Of a stretch of 64,000 nucleotides of DNA, positions 9,851-18,736 are shown in pieces (positions within the stretch are counted from its first letter, which is position 1; each line of letters begins with the position of its first letter). The position numbers and the translations under genes are program-made. The stretch spans positions 62,001 to 126,000 of the forward strand of contig NZ_CP075691.1 in assembly GCF_020026305.1 (NCBI RefSeq), written 5' to 3'. The notes beneath the pieces are model-generated. The model searched no databases. It was not told the DNA's origin and saw only the letters and a list, made by a program, of their open reading frames with translations. Source of the stretch: Streptomyces sp. 135. Lineage in GTDB: Bacteria > Actinomycetota > Actinomycetes > Streptomycetales > Streptomycetaceae.

Positions 9851-9950
9851 TCACTCGCCGTCTACGGCATCCGGATCGCGCAGTGGTCGCAAGCCTCCGG
9901 GCAGGTCGGGGAGCTGGAAGGAGTAGCGGCCGAGCATGTTGATGTGGTGT
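9851..9950 (-). pseudogene. Tn3 transposase C-terminal remnant
   Basis: On the minus strand this encodes HHINMLGRYSFQLPDLPGG followed by LRPLRDPDAVDGE and a stop, the characteristic last ~33 residues of Tn3-family TnpA. Everything upstream is missing. It is nearly the same as the end of the 2350-3117 fragment, so two Tn3-type elements once lay here, or one was split by rearrangement. Confidence 0.75.
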
Positions 9951-10010
9951 TGAAGCGGGTCGCCACCAGCTGCGGAATTCCGGACAGCCACCTGCGGGCC
10001 CTGCCTCTTG

Positions 10011-10169
10011 ATGGCGCAGATCCTGGGACGGCTGGCCCGGATGATCACGGGGACGCTCGACCCCCACCTGGCCCGCTACCCCGATGATGAGTGGGCCCAG
10101 TTGGTCACCGACCAGCTCACCGGGGTCCGCTCCACCCTCGCCCAGCTCTCCAAGCCGTCCCGGTCCTGA
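10011..10169 (+). pseudogene. RacP-like protein, C-terminal remnant
   Basis: Encodes LMAQILGRLARMITGTLDPH, then ARYPDDEWAQLVTDQL and a final helix STLAQLSK. The same tail precedes another IS5-type transposase at 40262-40378. From memory this resembles the C terminus of RacP-type proteins found on Streptomyces mobile elements, a comparison I could not check. The upstream part is lost and replaced by the Tn3 remnant. Confidence 0.45.
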
Positions 10170-10182
10170 CACGAGTCCTGCC

Positions 10183-10289
10183 ATGCCGACCACGGTCCGT
10201 CACCGGCCCCGCCGCTATCCCTCCGACACCACGATCGCCGAATGGGCCCTGCTCGGACCCCTGTTGCCCGTCGAGGCCTGCCGGACTAA
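10183..10289 (+). pseudogene. IS5-family transposase, first ~35 codons only
   Basis: ATG 10183 starts a frame encoding RRYPSDTTIAEWALLGPLLP, matching the N terminus of the full transposase at 40413-41360 (RRRYPSDTTIAEWALLEPFL). The match stops at the left end of the inserted IS5-type element at 10290. The rest of the gene is not found to the right of that element, so it was removed rather than just interrupted. Confidence 0.8.
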
Positions 10290-11155
10290 GACCGTGTCCT
10301 ACGTGGTGAGGCGGATGAGTCGTTTGTAGCAGCAGATGGCGGCGGCGAGTCCGAGAAAGGCCAGGTAGTTGCGGGGATCGCGTTCGTAGCGAGGGCTCAG
10401 GCGTCGGTAGCCGGACAGCCAGGACATCGTCCGCTCGATGACCCAGCGGCGGCGGCCCAATCGTTTGTTGGACTCGATGCCTTTGCGCGCGATCCGTACT
10501 CCGATGCGTTTGCCACGTAACCATTTCCGCAGGTCGGCGCGGTCGTAGGTTTTGTCTGCGTGGAGGCGCTGGGGCTTGAAGTACCGGCCGCGGTGGGGGT
10601 CGTGTCTCGTTTGGTGACCCTCGACCATGGGCTTCAGCCCTTCGCTGTCGTGGGTGTTGCCGGCCGAGACGCCGACGAGGAGGGGCAGTCCGTTCGCGTC
10701 CGACAGGACGTGCATCTTGGAACCCGGCTTGCCCCGGTCCACGGGGCTCGGACCTGTGCGTTCGCCCCCTTTTTTAGCCCTCACGTGGGCGGTGTCCAGG
10801 ACGACGCGGGTGACGTCGATGAGGCCGGCGTCATCGAGTCGGTGCAGCACGGCTTCGTGCAGCCGCCCCCAGACTCCGGCTCTCGACCAGATCAGGAACC
10901 GGCGGTGGGCGGTCGACTTCGATATGCCGAAGCAAGACGGTAGTTGGCGCCAGGCGCAGCCGCTGACCAGTACGTAGATGATGGCCGCGAACAGCGTTTC
11001 ATCAGGCGTGTCCTGTGTTCCGCCGCCTTGCGGCCGCACCCTCGACGGCGGGATCAGCGGCTTTGCGATCTCCCACAGCCCATCCGGAACAATCCAACTC
11101 CACGCGCCCCGTCCCATACCGAGGTCAACGACGCCTCACCACGTAGGACACGGTC
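10290..11155 (-). mobile_element. IS5-family (IS427-like) insertion sequence, complete
   Basis: Perfect 24-bp terminal inverted repeats at 10290-10313 (GACCGTGTCCTACGTGGTGA...) and 11132-11155 bound an 866-bp element. It is flanked by a TAA direct repeat (10287-10289 and 11156-11158), a 3-bp target duplication as expected for this group. One intact transposase gene fills it. The perfect ends and intact gene suggest a recent insertion. Confidence 0.9.
10299..11117 (-). CDS. IS5-family transposase
   Basis: 272 aa with the N-terminal DUF4096-like region (DGLWEIAKPLIPPSRVRP, GCAWRQLP) and a DDE transposase core: LDTAHVRAKKGG (first Asp), LHADKTYDRADLR (second Asp) and VIERTMSWLSGYRRL (Glu). It catalyses cut-and-paste movement of the surrounding element. 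The gene fills the element and ends close to the left inverted repeat. Frame and length look intact, so it could be active and could mobilise the truncated relatives nearby only if their ends are preserved. Confidence 0.92.
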   Translation of the reverse strand: MGRGAWSWIVPDGLWEIAKPLIPPSRVRPQGGGTQDTPDETLFAAIIYVLVSGCAWRQLPSCFGISKSTAHRRFLIWSRAGVWGRLHEAVLHRLDDAGLIDVTRVVLDTAHVRAKKGGERTGPSPVDRGKPGSKMHVLSDANGLPLLVGVSAGNTHDSEGLKPMVEGHQTRHDPHRGRYFKPQRLHADKTYDRADLRKWLRGKRIGVRIARKGIESNKRLGRRRWVIERTMSWLSGYRRLSPRYERDPRNYLAFLGLAAAICCYKRLIRLTT

Positions 11156-11401
11156 TAATACTGCAACGGTGTTTGTTCTGAGTGTTGAGCAGTTTTCAGG
11201 GGCTGGGTCCGCGTCGTTTGTAGTGGCTGATGCGTGCCTGATATTGGCGTCTGCGGCGCCATGTCGAGAGCAATGCTCAAGACCTGTGGATCGGCCTCGG
11301 GAAGGGTGCCTCGCGGAATGCGGAGGGCGTACCTTCCCGAGTGATCGACTTCTGGTCATCGAGTAGGCCCGCGTTGGCGCGCGGGTCGGGAAGGCACGCC
11401 C

Positions 11402-12648
11402 GTGCTCAGCGTAGTCAACAACGACGGAACCACCGAGACCGGCTTCCTGATGGACGACATCGTCCGCGAGGGCACCCGGCGGATGCTCGCCGCGGCCTTG
11501 GAGGCCGAAGTCAACCTGTACATAGCCGAGTTGGCCGACCAGCGTGACGAAGCCGGTCGTCGGCTGGTGGTCCGCAACGGCCACCACCGCGAGCGCACCG
11601 TGACCACGGCCGCAGGCCCGGTCCCGGTCAAGGTGCCGCGCGTGAACGACAAGCGCGTCGACGCCGCTACGGGCTAGCGCGAGGGGTTCTCGTCGAAGAT
11701 CCTGGCCCCCTGGTGCCGGAAGTCCCCGAAGATCGGCGAGGTCCTTCCCCTGCTCTACCTGCACGGATTGTCCTCCGGCGACTTCGTGCCCGCCATGGAG
11801 CAGTTCCTCGGCAGCTCGGCCGGGCTTTCGCCGGCCACCGTGACCCGGCTGACCAAGCAATGGAGCGATGACCACGCCGTCTTCCAAGCCCGCGACCTGT
11901 CGGAATCCGATTACGTCTACGTGTGGGCCGACGGCGTCCACCCCAAGATCCGCCTCGGCCAGGCCCGCTCCTGCATTCTGGTCCTCATGGGCGTGCGCAC
12001 CAACGGCCGCAAGGAGCTCATCGCGCTCGCCGAAGGACTGCGCGAGTCTACCGAGTCCTGGGACGACCTGCTACGTGACTGCCGGCGGCGCGGCATGCGG
12101 GCCCCCGAGCTCGTGGTCGGTGACGGCGCGATGGGCCTGTGGCGGGCTCTCACGGAGGTGTCTCCGCAGGCCAGGCACCAAAGGTGCTGGGTTCACAAAA
12201 CCCGGTCAACGCCCTGCCGAAGTCGGCCCAGCTTGGAGCGAAGAAGGCATTGCAGGAGATCTACAACGCCGAAGACCGGGACCACGCCGAGAAGGCCGTC
12301 AAGGACTTCGATCGCGCCTACGGCGCGAAGTGGCCCAAAGCGGTGAAGAAAGTCACCGACGAGACCGATGAACTTCTGGCGTTCTACGGCTTCCCCGCCG
12401 AACACTGGGTCCATCTCAGAACGACGAATCCGATCGAATCCACTTTCAGCACGGTCAAGTTGAGGACCCGGGTCACCCGCGGAGCTGGCAGCCCCGCAGC
12501 GGCCCTGGCCATGGTGTTCAAGCTCGCCGAGTCCGCCCAGGCCCGCTGGCGCGCGATCACCGCACCCCACCTCGTCGCCCTCGTCCGCAACGGCGCCACA
12601 TTCCACAACGGCTACCTCGTCGAGCGTCCCGAGGTGAGCGCAGCATGA
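11402..12648 (+). pseudogene. IS256-family (mutator-type) transposase, inactivated
   Basis: The translation shows the IS256 pattern: an N-terminal region (RRMLAAALEAEVNLYIAELA, RNGHHRERTV), the central block YVWADGVHPKIRLG (first Asp), LVVGDGAMGLWRAL (second Asp), RCWVHK, and a C-terminal helix with NPIESTFSTVKLRT (Glu). Two lesions break it: an in-frame TAG at 11675-11677, where the family reads on, and a frameshift near 12200 just after RCWVHK, after which NALPKSAQLGAKKALQEIYN continues in another frame to 12648. The last codons overlap the next gene by ATGA. Confidence 0.88.
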
Positions 12649-13142
12649 CCAGGCACGGGAACCGTCCACTGCTCTTCCTGGACGTCGACGGGCCGCTCCT
12701 GCCGTTCGGTGACGGCCCACAGCGCGATCTGGCGGGCACCGCATCCAACTCGCACATGGCGCGGCTCAACCCGCAGATCGGGCCGCGGCTCGCGGCGCTG
12801 CCATGCGACCTGGTCTGGGCCACCACCTGGGAAGAAGAGGCCAATATCGAGCTGGCACCGCGCCTCGGCCTGCCGCAGCTGCCGGTCGTGAACTGGCCAG
12901 AGCCCTCAGCCGCCCACGAACGCGAAGACCAGTGGTTTGGGCTCCACTGGAAGACCCGAACCCTCGTCGCGTGGGCGGACGGACGCCCGTTCGCCTGGGT
13001 CGACGACGAGATCACCGACGCCGACCGAGACTGGGTATCCACCCACCACCCGGCCCAGGCGATCCTCCATCACGTCGCGTCGTCCCGCGGCCTTACCGAC
13101 CAGGACTTCGCAGTCCTCGATCAATGGCTACAGCTGGCTTGA
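12645..13142 (+). CDS. HAD-fold hydrolase domain protein, IS256 passenger
   Basis: 165 aa. The N terminus has the HAD nucleophile motif LLFLDVDGPLLPFG (D-x-D). LVWATTWEEEAN is a motif II-like Thr region, KTRTLV supplies a candidate Lys, and FAWVDDEITDADRDW is an acidic motif IV. The set fits the small HAD proteins common in Streptomyces, whose substrates are unknown. ATG 12645 overlaps the transposase stop codon (ATGA), so it would be translated by coupling. It is intact although the transposase is broken. The right IS256 inverted repeat starts 13 bp after its stop, so it lies inside the element. Confidence 0.85.
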   Translation: MTRHGNRPLLFLDVDGPLLPFGDGPQRDLAGTASNSHMARLNPQIGPRLAALPCDLVWATTWEEEANIELAPRLGLPQLPVVNWPEPSAAHEREDQWFGLHWKTRTLVAWADGRPFAWVDDEITDADRDWVSTHHPAQAILHHVASSRGLTDQDFAVLDQWLQLA

Positions 13143-13219
13143 GGTTCTCCGCGGTGATCCACAGGATTTGACAGTTACTCCCGAAATATCGAGGCGGTGC
13201 GCCTGCCCTGGGCACACTG

Positions 13220-13530
13220 ATGGCGAGCCGCCTTGGCTCCTTTCCCAGCCTGGAGTGGGAGCGCATTCCAGTTCCTCGCCAGCGCATCATCGCCGCCGTG
13301 CGGCAGGCCGCCGGACCGGTCATGGCCCGTGAGGTCGGCGAGAGCGTGAGGGTGGACGTCAGCGTGAAGTCCAAGCCGGAACCGCTCCGCAGCAAGCTGG
13401 TGAGGCTCGTCGATCGCGGCTGGCTGCGCAAACTGCCCGACGGTCGGTTCACCACCCGCCTGCGACCAGCAACACCGCCACTCGGAGCGGCTCGGAACGG
13501 GCGTGACCCGGTTGCCCCCGGCGGCCGTTG
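13220..13530 (+). pseudogene. Winged-helix-like fragment fused to transposase remnant
   Basis: The first ~80 codons encode PRQRIIAAVRQAAGPVMARE, then a linker and KLVRLVDRGWLRKLPDGRF, the look of a winged helix-turn-helix with a C-terminal wing. I do not recognise a named family. The frame runs on into an unrelated transposase N terminus, so the 304-codon ORF is a chimera of remnants rather than a single protein. Confidence 0.45.
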
Positions 13531-13537
13531 GGATTGT

Positions 13538-13970
13538 GTGACGAATACCAAAGAACGCGCCGAGGATACCTGCCCGCTTGTCTACCAGTGCCGTCTGCCG
13601 CTGTCCACGCGCACCGTCAACCACCTCGCCGACCTGCTGCGGCGTCATCTGAAGGCGATCCGGTCCAGGTGGCGGATGCTGCCGCCCGGGAAGATCGCGG
13701 TGATCGTCCTGGCCGTACTACGCCACGACCAGCGCCTGGCCGACATGGCCGACGGCAACAACGTGTCCGAGTCCACCGTCCGCCGCTGGCGGGACGAGCT
13801 GATCGGCCTGCTCGCAGCCCAGGCACCGCGCCTGGACCGCGCCCTACGGAAGGTCGCGAAGCAGGGTGGGGAGGTGGTCCTGATCGACGGCACTCTCATT
13901 CGCACCAGGCGCCGCACCGGCAAGGCCGACCGACGGAACTACTCCGGCAAACACCGTTGCAGTACTAAGG
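13538..13970 (+). pseudogene. IS5-type (DDE, HTH-containing) transposase, N-terminal half
   Basis: Starting around GTG 13538 (TNTKERAEDTCPLVYQ), the sequence encodes a helix-turn-helix (MADGNNVSESTVRRWRDEL) and the first catalytic motif region, VVLIDGTLIRTRRRTGKADR. Homology stops at about YSGKH, shortly after the first Asp; the remaining DDE core is missing and the sequence passes into the leader of the 14070 gene. The element end and a new promoter may therefore lie in 13970-14069. Confidence 0.65.
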
Positions 13971-14069
13971 CAAACCCAGACCAGTGGGCAGTCGCCGCGA
14001 GTACGGTCACCCAGGGGAATCGGCGACCATCCGGTTACGCAGCGTCAAAGCACCGGGGAGGGACGAAGC

Positions 14070-15875
14070 ATGGTGAACGCAGGGACGTACTGGCTGTGGC
14101 AGCAGCTCGCCACAAGCGACGCGCTGCCGGATGAGGCGCTGCCCGCGGTGGCCGAGGCACTGTGCTCACCCTCTCTCGCTCCCTACGGCATCGACGGGCG
14201 AGGTGAGGAGTGGCGCACCAAGGCCCTCGCGGAGTCCCTGCCCGTCCTGCTCCGTCGCGTCGCCCGCCCCGGGCCGCGCCGCCAGCTCCTTCAGCAGGCC
14301 GACGACAAGCAGCTCGCTGAACTTGCGGCTGAGGGCGTCGTGGTGGCTGCGGACCTGCCGACGATCCTGCGCACCCGCCGCCCGACGCCCGGCTTGGTCA
14401 TCGGCCTGGCCCGCCACCCCGACCAGATCGACACCGCGATCAGTCTGCTGCCCGGCATGCACGACACCGACCTCGAGGCGGTCATCAGCGACTGGGACCC
14501 CAACCGCTACCTGTACCGGCCGGATGCCGAGCCTGCCCCTCCCATCCCCCCGGTGTTCTTCGACGCGGTCCTGGAGCACGCCCTCACTTCACTCGTCCGG
14601 CTCCTGGCAAACCCGCACCACGAGGACTGGAAGTTCGCGCAACGTGTCGACCGAGGGCTGCCCCATGAGTTCGGCGACGGCGCCGCCTGGCGGATCCTCG
14701 CGACCTGCCCCGACCGCTGGCATGACCTGGTCGCACACCCCGCTCTGGGCACAGCCATCCAGCACCTCCTGCTGGATCAGGCCGAAGTAGAGGCGCGCCG
14801 CAACCGCATGATGGCGTTCAGCAGGCGCCCTCTCACTCAGGACACGGACGAGAGCCCGGCCGAAAAGCCCGAGCCGGAGCCGGCGCTCGACTTCGCCCTG
14901 CTGCGGGCCTGTCTGCCTGCCCTGTGCCTGCCGGAGATGGCCGAGCTGCCTAGGCCGGGCGTGAGCGCCCGCCACCGGCTCCACCACATCGCCAAACGGG
15001 TCCGCCATAACCCCCGCCTCACCAGCATCGCAGCCACCCAGCTGCAGGAGACCACCGAGGAATGCGTCCGTCGCGGCCGACTGCTCTCCCCACTCCACAA
15101 CGACGAGCGCGAGCACCGGGCCTTCGCCATCGCCGAGGACCTTGCCCTGCTCAGCACCAACGCCACGCACCTGGCCAAGGCCTGCGCCCTGTTGGCCACG
15201 GTGGAACAACCCGCCGTCGTCTCCAGCTCACCCCGCCCTCTCCCGGCCCGTATCACCGCCGACACCGACCTGCATAGCCCGGTCCGCCTCCTGGAGCACC
15301 ACTACCAGCACCGGCGCGTCGCCGCGCTGACCGCGCTCGCCGACAACCCGCACACCCCGCGCACTGCGGTCACCGAAACACTCTCCACGCTGCACCCGCT
15401 CGAACTCGCCTGGATCGTCCACCAGAACGATGTCGCCGACTGGCTGCACACGGCTGCGGCCGCCCTCGCCCCAGTCGATGGCAACGAGGCTGTGCTGCGG
15501 CTGCTCACCGACGAGGAACTCGACCGCCATCCTGACCCGGCCGCCGTACTGCAGTCCTGGCTGGACGCTCCCGAATCCGAAGGGTTCTGGTCACGCCGGG
15601 ACGTGTACCGCGCAGTCCTCGACTCCCGCCACCACACCCTGCACCACCTACGCCAGGTGCCCGCAGACGAGATCCTCACCCACAACGAACCCGCCCTCGC
15701 TCTGCCGCACCTGCTCGCACACTGCGGCAACCAGCCCAAACGCTGGAAAGCCCTGCTCAGGGCCCTCGACTATGGCCCCACCGACGAACAAATCACCTTC
15801 GGGGAACTGCTCGACAGCATCCACGATCTCGCCCCGGCCCGAGGCAGCAGCCCCACGGCAAAGGCCGACGGATGA
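14070..15875 (+). CDS. Uncharacterised ~600-aa helical protein, intact copy A
   Basis: 601 aa from ATG 14070, with a strong GGGGAGGGA site upstream. No known catalytic motif or signal peptide is visible. The sequence is mostly short amphipathic helices rich in Leu, Ala, His and Arg, with repeated segments such as LARHPDQ, LADNPHTPRTAV, DPAAVLQSWLD and VYRAVLDSR, suggesting a HEAT-like helical solenoid. Copy B at 21516-23302 and the fragment at 16606-16928 share these blocks in the same order. It is followed 81 bp later by an unrelated small gene. A scaffold or binding protein is more likely than an enzyme, but the function is unknown. Confidence 0.8.
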   Translation: MVNAGTYWLWQQLATSDALPDEALPAVAEALCSPSLAPYGIDGRGEEWRTKALAESLPVLLRRVARPGPRRQLLQQADDKQLAELAAEGVVVAADLPTILRTRRPTPGLVIGLARHPDQIDTAISLLPGMHDTDLEAVISDWDPNRYLYRPDAEPAPPIPPVFFDAVLEHALTSLVRLLANPHHEDWKFAQRVDRGLPHEFGDGAAWRILATCPDRWHDLVAHPALGTAIQHLLLDQAEVEARRNRMMAFSRRPLTQDTDESPAEKPEPEPALDFALLRACLPALCLPEMAELPRPGVSARHRLHHIAKRVRHNPRLTSIAATQLQETTEECVRRGRLLSPLHNDEREHRAFAIAEDLALLSTNATHLAKACALLATVEQPAVVSSSPRPLPARITADTDLHSPVRLLEHHYQHRRVAALTALADNPHTPRTAVTETLSTLHPLELAWIVHQNDVADWLHTAAAALAPVDGNEAVLRLLTDEELDRHPDPAAVLQSWLDAPESEGFWSRRDVYRAVLDSRHHTLHHLRQVPADEILTHNEPALALPHLLAHCGNQPKRWKALLRALDYGPTDEQITFGELLDSIHDLAPARGSSPTAKADG

Positions 15876-15956
15876 GAAACGCTCCTGACCTGCAACGTCC
15901 AGTGTCAGCAGGAGGGTGCTGCCGCAACAAGGACACAAACTGCGAAAGGAAAGAGC

Positions 15957-16400
15957 GTGACGGACAGTTCAATGGAAGAGCCCGGTCAGCGCCGTGAGGT
16001 ATGGGTCCTCAAAAACGGAGAGTGGACCCGGACCGCAGACCCCGTCCACAGCGAACCGGGAGCTGACTGGGAAAAGCAGATCAAGGCCGCTGGCTACGAA
16101 AACTGGATCCAGGTGGGCGAGCTGTACATGGCCCCCATGACGCTCACCGTGTGGTCGCGGCCTGCGCCGCCCTCCTACCTCTTCGACATCGAGGGTCCAG
16201 ACCGCTTCGAAACCGCCTACGCCGAGACACTCCCCGATGCGCTGGCGCTGCTGAACCAGCTGGCCCCCACGGTGCAGGCTCTGAGCACCGCCGACCAGAT
16301 CGCACGAGCTGAACCGAAGTCCATGTCGATGCTCGCAGACATCCTCGATTACCTGCACGGCCGTCAACACGACAAGAACGGCCATCTAACCGGACAGTGA
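15957..16400 (+). CDS. Hypothetical protein, 147 aa
   Basis: GTG 15957 follows GAAAGGAAAGAGC, a good ribosome-binding site. The protein has a beta-rich N-terminal half (VWVLKNGEWTRTADPV, YENWIQVGELYMAPMTLTVW, then SYLFDIEG) and a helical C-terminal half. No family is recognised. It lies downstream of copy A of the ~600-aa family in the same direction and could be co-transcribed; copy B does not have an equivalent neighbour, so a functional link is not certain. Confidence 0.6.
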   Translation: MTDSSMEEPGQRREVWVLKNGEWTRTADPVHSEPGADWEKQIKAAGYENWIQVGELYMAPMTLTVWSRPAPPSYLFDIEGPDRFETAYAETLPDALALLNQLAPTVQALSTADQIARAEPKSMSMLADILDYLHGRQHDKNGHLTGQ

Positions 16401-16605
16401 CACAGGCCCCTGCACGATTCGAGCGGCCCGACCGGCGCGAAGGACGCCCGCGCCCTCCTGGGCCCGGCCCGGAGGGGGCATTGTTAGCAACCCCTCAGCT
16501 GGCGTCATCTGCTGCTCCGCCGCTGGCGCAGGTCACTGCGGCACGGCCCGACGCGAAGCGCCCGGGGCGCTCGATCATCGCCGCGGCCGCCGGGCCGGCA
16601 GAAGT

Positions 16606-16928
16606 TGCTGAGCGCCTCCTGAACGGGCTCCGCCCCGCCGAACTCGTCTGGATCGCGAGAAGGCCAGCGGCCTCGACTGGTTTCTGGCCGCGGCGGCCGC
16701 CGTCCCGGTACCCAAAGACGAGGACGACGGTGTGGTGCGGCTGGTGGACGACGACGAACTCGGCAAGCACCCCGACCCCGCAGCCGTCCTGCCTGGTCGG
16801 CTCCCCCACCACCGGTGAGATCCTCTCCCGCTCCGAGGTCTACCGCGCCGTCGTGGAATCCCGCTACCGCACCCTGGAGCACCTGCGCCAGATCCGCGCC
16901 GACGGGGTCCTCGCCAGCCACGAACCGG
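16606..16928 (+). pseudogene. Fragment of the ~600-aa protein family
   Basis: Across at least two frames this region encodes LLNGLRPAELVWIA, then DWFLAAAAAVPVPKDEDDG, VVRLVDDDELGKHPDP and GEILSRSEVYRAVVESRYRT. These blocks match residues ~430-560 of copy B (21516-23302) more closely than copy A. Frame changes occur near 16655 and 16790. It is a third, decayed copy. Confidence 0.8.
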
Positions 16929-16964
16929 GGAGCACAGAAGGTGGAGGCTGATCAGGATGGCCGC

Positions 16965-17650
16965 GACGGGACGCGGGCGCGGGGATGATCCCTCCGGCCC
17001 CGCAGCGAGGACGTTGGCGGCCGGGCACGGCGCGGGCATCGCGACCGGTGGCACCAGCACGGCCGGGACGTCGTCGGCCGGCTGCGCGGCTGCAGCTTCG
17101 GCGCGGTGGGCGTTGGCGGCGGCCTGCCGTGCGCGGAGCTGCTCCCACTCGTGCTCGCGGGCCCACGCCTGGGCGGTCACCCGCTCGTGCAGCTGCCGGC
17201 GGCCGCGCGGCGCTCGTCCTCGGAAGCCTCGGGCATCGCGGTGTCCACGGCGGTCGCGACCGCGGGGCGCTGGGCGCGGCGGCCGGCCTGCCGGTCCTCG
17301 CAGCGCGGGCAAGTATCCGGTCGTCGCACCGGGCATCGCCGCACTGCTGGCGCTGGGGCATACCCCGGGCCAGCAGCCAGCCCACCGGGTCGGTGATGAT
17401 CGGGCCACCGGTGCGCAGCTGCTCGTCCAGGCGCCGGACGAGCCGGTCGGCGAGCACCTGCGGGGCGTCCGTACGGCCTGCGAAGCCCTGCACGCGGGTC
17501 AGCTCGCTGCGGGCGGCGGCCTCCACCAGGCGGCGGGCGGCCGCACGGTCCAGCCGCGCCCAGACCAGGTCGACCGGAGCCAGGACGGCCCGCAGACTGC
17601 CGGCGGCAGAGGCACCCTCCCCCGCTGCTGCCTGCCCTGACCCGCACCGC
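16965..17650 (-). pseudogene. Decayed mobile-element-associated protein
   Basis: On the minus strand the frame encodes PVDLVWARLDRAAARRLVEA, then QVLADRLVRRLDEQLRTGGP and ITDPVGWLLARGMPQRQQCG. It then shifts to CPRCEDRQAGRRAQRPAVAT and shifts again to QLHERVTAQAWAREHEWEQL. The order (helical segment, CPRCEDR zinc-ribbon-like pair, charged helix) fits one protein of roughly 230 aa broken by at least two indels. I associate such sequences with Streptomyces integrative elements but cannot name the family. No activity can be assigned. Confidence 0.55.
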
Positions 17651-18111
17651 CCACGACCCGCACCGGGCCATCGGCCACCGGTCGGAGGCCGGGCTTCTCG
17701 CTGCTGATCGACGGGGACTTCTTCGGTTTCTCCCCGCGGAGCGGGCCGCCGTCCTCGCGCACGCACGCGCGGTCCGGCAGACCGTGGTTCCCACCACGGC
17801 CTTCGCCGGAATAACCACCAGAGAGCGAGAGAGACCCACTCGAGCTGGTGGAGGTGGATGAGGATGTCGTAGGAGCGGCCGAGGGCGGTTACCGGGTCGT
17901 CGGTCGACGAGTACAGGCCGTAGGAGCAGGTGGGGCGGGCGTCGGCGAGTCGCCGATGGTATCCGAGCGGAGGGTGCAGAGCTGCGAGTAACCAGCCGCG
18001 GTGGGACGCGTGGACGAGCCGAATCGGGCCCTCGCCGGTCACTGCGACGCGTGTTGCCGCTCCCGCTATGGGCGGCCCCCACGTGTACCTGCCCCCCCCC
18101 CGCCGCCACAA
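17651..18111 (-). other. Possible upstream coding fragment, unassigned
   Basis: The minus-strand frame upstream of the decayed gene encodes RVAVTGEGPIRLVHASHRGW and YDILIHLHQLEWVSLALWW, which look protein-like, but then becomes low-complexity Arg/Pro sequence. It may be the beginning of the same broken gene or another fragment. No start or family can be fixed. Confidence 0.25.
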
Positions 18112-18153
18112 GGGCGGTGGGGTGACGTGCCCCTGGCCGATTCCGCTGCGCGC

Positions 18154-18189
18154 GTATCCCCCTGCAGCCTGCTCGGCTGAGGGGGATAC
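18154..18189 (-). terminator. Hairpin terminator after lipoprotein gene
   Basis: GTATCCCCCT (18154-18163) pairs perfectly with AGGGGGATAC (18180-18189) around a 16-nt loop, 25 bp beyond the stop of the minus-strand lipoprotein gene. Confidence 0.7.
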
Positions 18190-18213
18190 GTGTGTTTTGG
18201 TCCGGGGAAGGGT

Positions 18214-18735
18214 CTAGCCCACCTTCAGTTCCATCTCGCAGTCAAGAGTCTGAGTGAACTCCTGATCTCCTTGACGGTACTGGAACCGGCAGCGCTCAAT
18301 ATTATTCTGTGGGGGTGCGGTTATGCGAATCTTGGCTTGGAAGAATATTTCGCTCTGCTTTTTGGGCCGTACTTTGACCGGGGACTCGGCGAAATCCTTG
18401 AGGTGGGCGAAGTCTGGCGTGTCCGACTCGCCGTCCAGAGCCAGCAGAGGCAGCCCGTCGGTGTCGTTGACATTGTAGGCCGCGTAACCGACTACCTTGA
18501 GCCCCTTGGGCGGGTCAATGATGCTCGCCTCCGTGATCTCAATGCTCTTGCTGCTCACATTTTTCGGCACGGGGAGTGCGAAGTACCATGTCTGGCCCAC
18601 CTTGGCATGGACGTTCCCGACCGTCCCACTTGACTGTGCTCCCTCCGCATCCAACGCTCTGCCGTCGGACGGGGATGGGGAGGGGGATGCTGAGCAGCCG
18701 GCGAAGACGAGGGCGCTCGCCAGCATTGCCGTCAT
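18214..18735 (-). CDS. Putative lipoprotein, coupled to secreted protein
   Basis: 173 aa from ATG 18735. The N terminus MTAMLASALVFAGCSAS is a short lipoprotein signal with lipobox VFAGC, so Cys14 should be lipidated and the protein anchored outside the membrane. A Ser/Pro linker follows, then a beta-rich domain (WYFALPVPKNVSSKSIEITE, ERCRFQYRQGDQEFTQTLDC) with two later Cys that could form a disulphide. The start codon lies one base after the stop of the upstream 748-aa gene, so translation is probably coupled and the two products should be made together. Function unknown; an immunity or partner role is one possibility. Confidence 0.75.
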   Translation of the reverse strand: MTAMLASALVFAGCSASPSPSPSDGRALDAEGAQSSGTVGNVHAKVGQTWYFALPVPKNVSSKSIEITEASIIDPPKGLKVVGYAAYNVNDTDGLPLLALDGESDTPDFAHLKDFAESPVKVRPKKQSEIFFQAKIRITAPPQNNIERCRFQYRQGDQEFTQTLDCEMELKVG

Positions 18736-18736
18736 T

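Larger units (their letters stand above)
11268..13180 (+). mobile_element. IS256-family element containing a HAD-fold passenger gene
   Basis: Imperfect 25-bp inverted repeats lie at 11268-11292 (GAGCAATGCTCAAGACCTGT...) and 13156-13180 (GATCCACAGGATTTGACAGT...), with GATCCACAGG..TTGA as the shared core. Similarity may extend ~7 bp further outward. They enclose a decayed IS256-type transposase and, between it and the right end, a complete HAD-domain gene. At ~1.9 kb the unit is longer than typical IS256 elements. No convincing 8-9 bp target duplication was seen. Confidence 0.7.

Noticed and set aside
10286..10295. Continuation of the IS5 stub into the inserted element
   Set aside because: Five bases match the intact copy by chance because the element also begins GACCG; the inverted repeats define the boundary.
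16864..18111. A 415-codon minus-strand frame that looks like one large gene
   Set aside because: Only short stretches are protein-like; the rest is Arg/Pro/Gly-rich shadow sequence, and true segments jump between frames.
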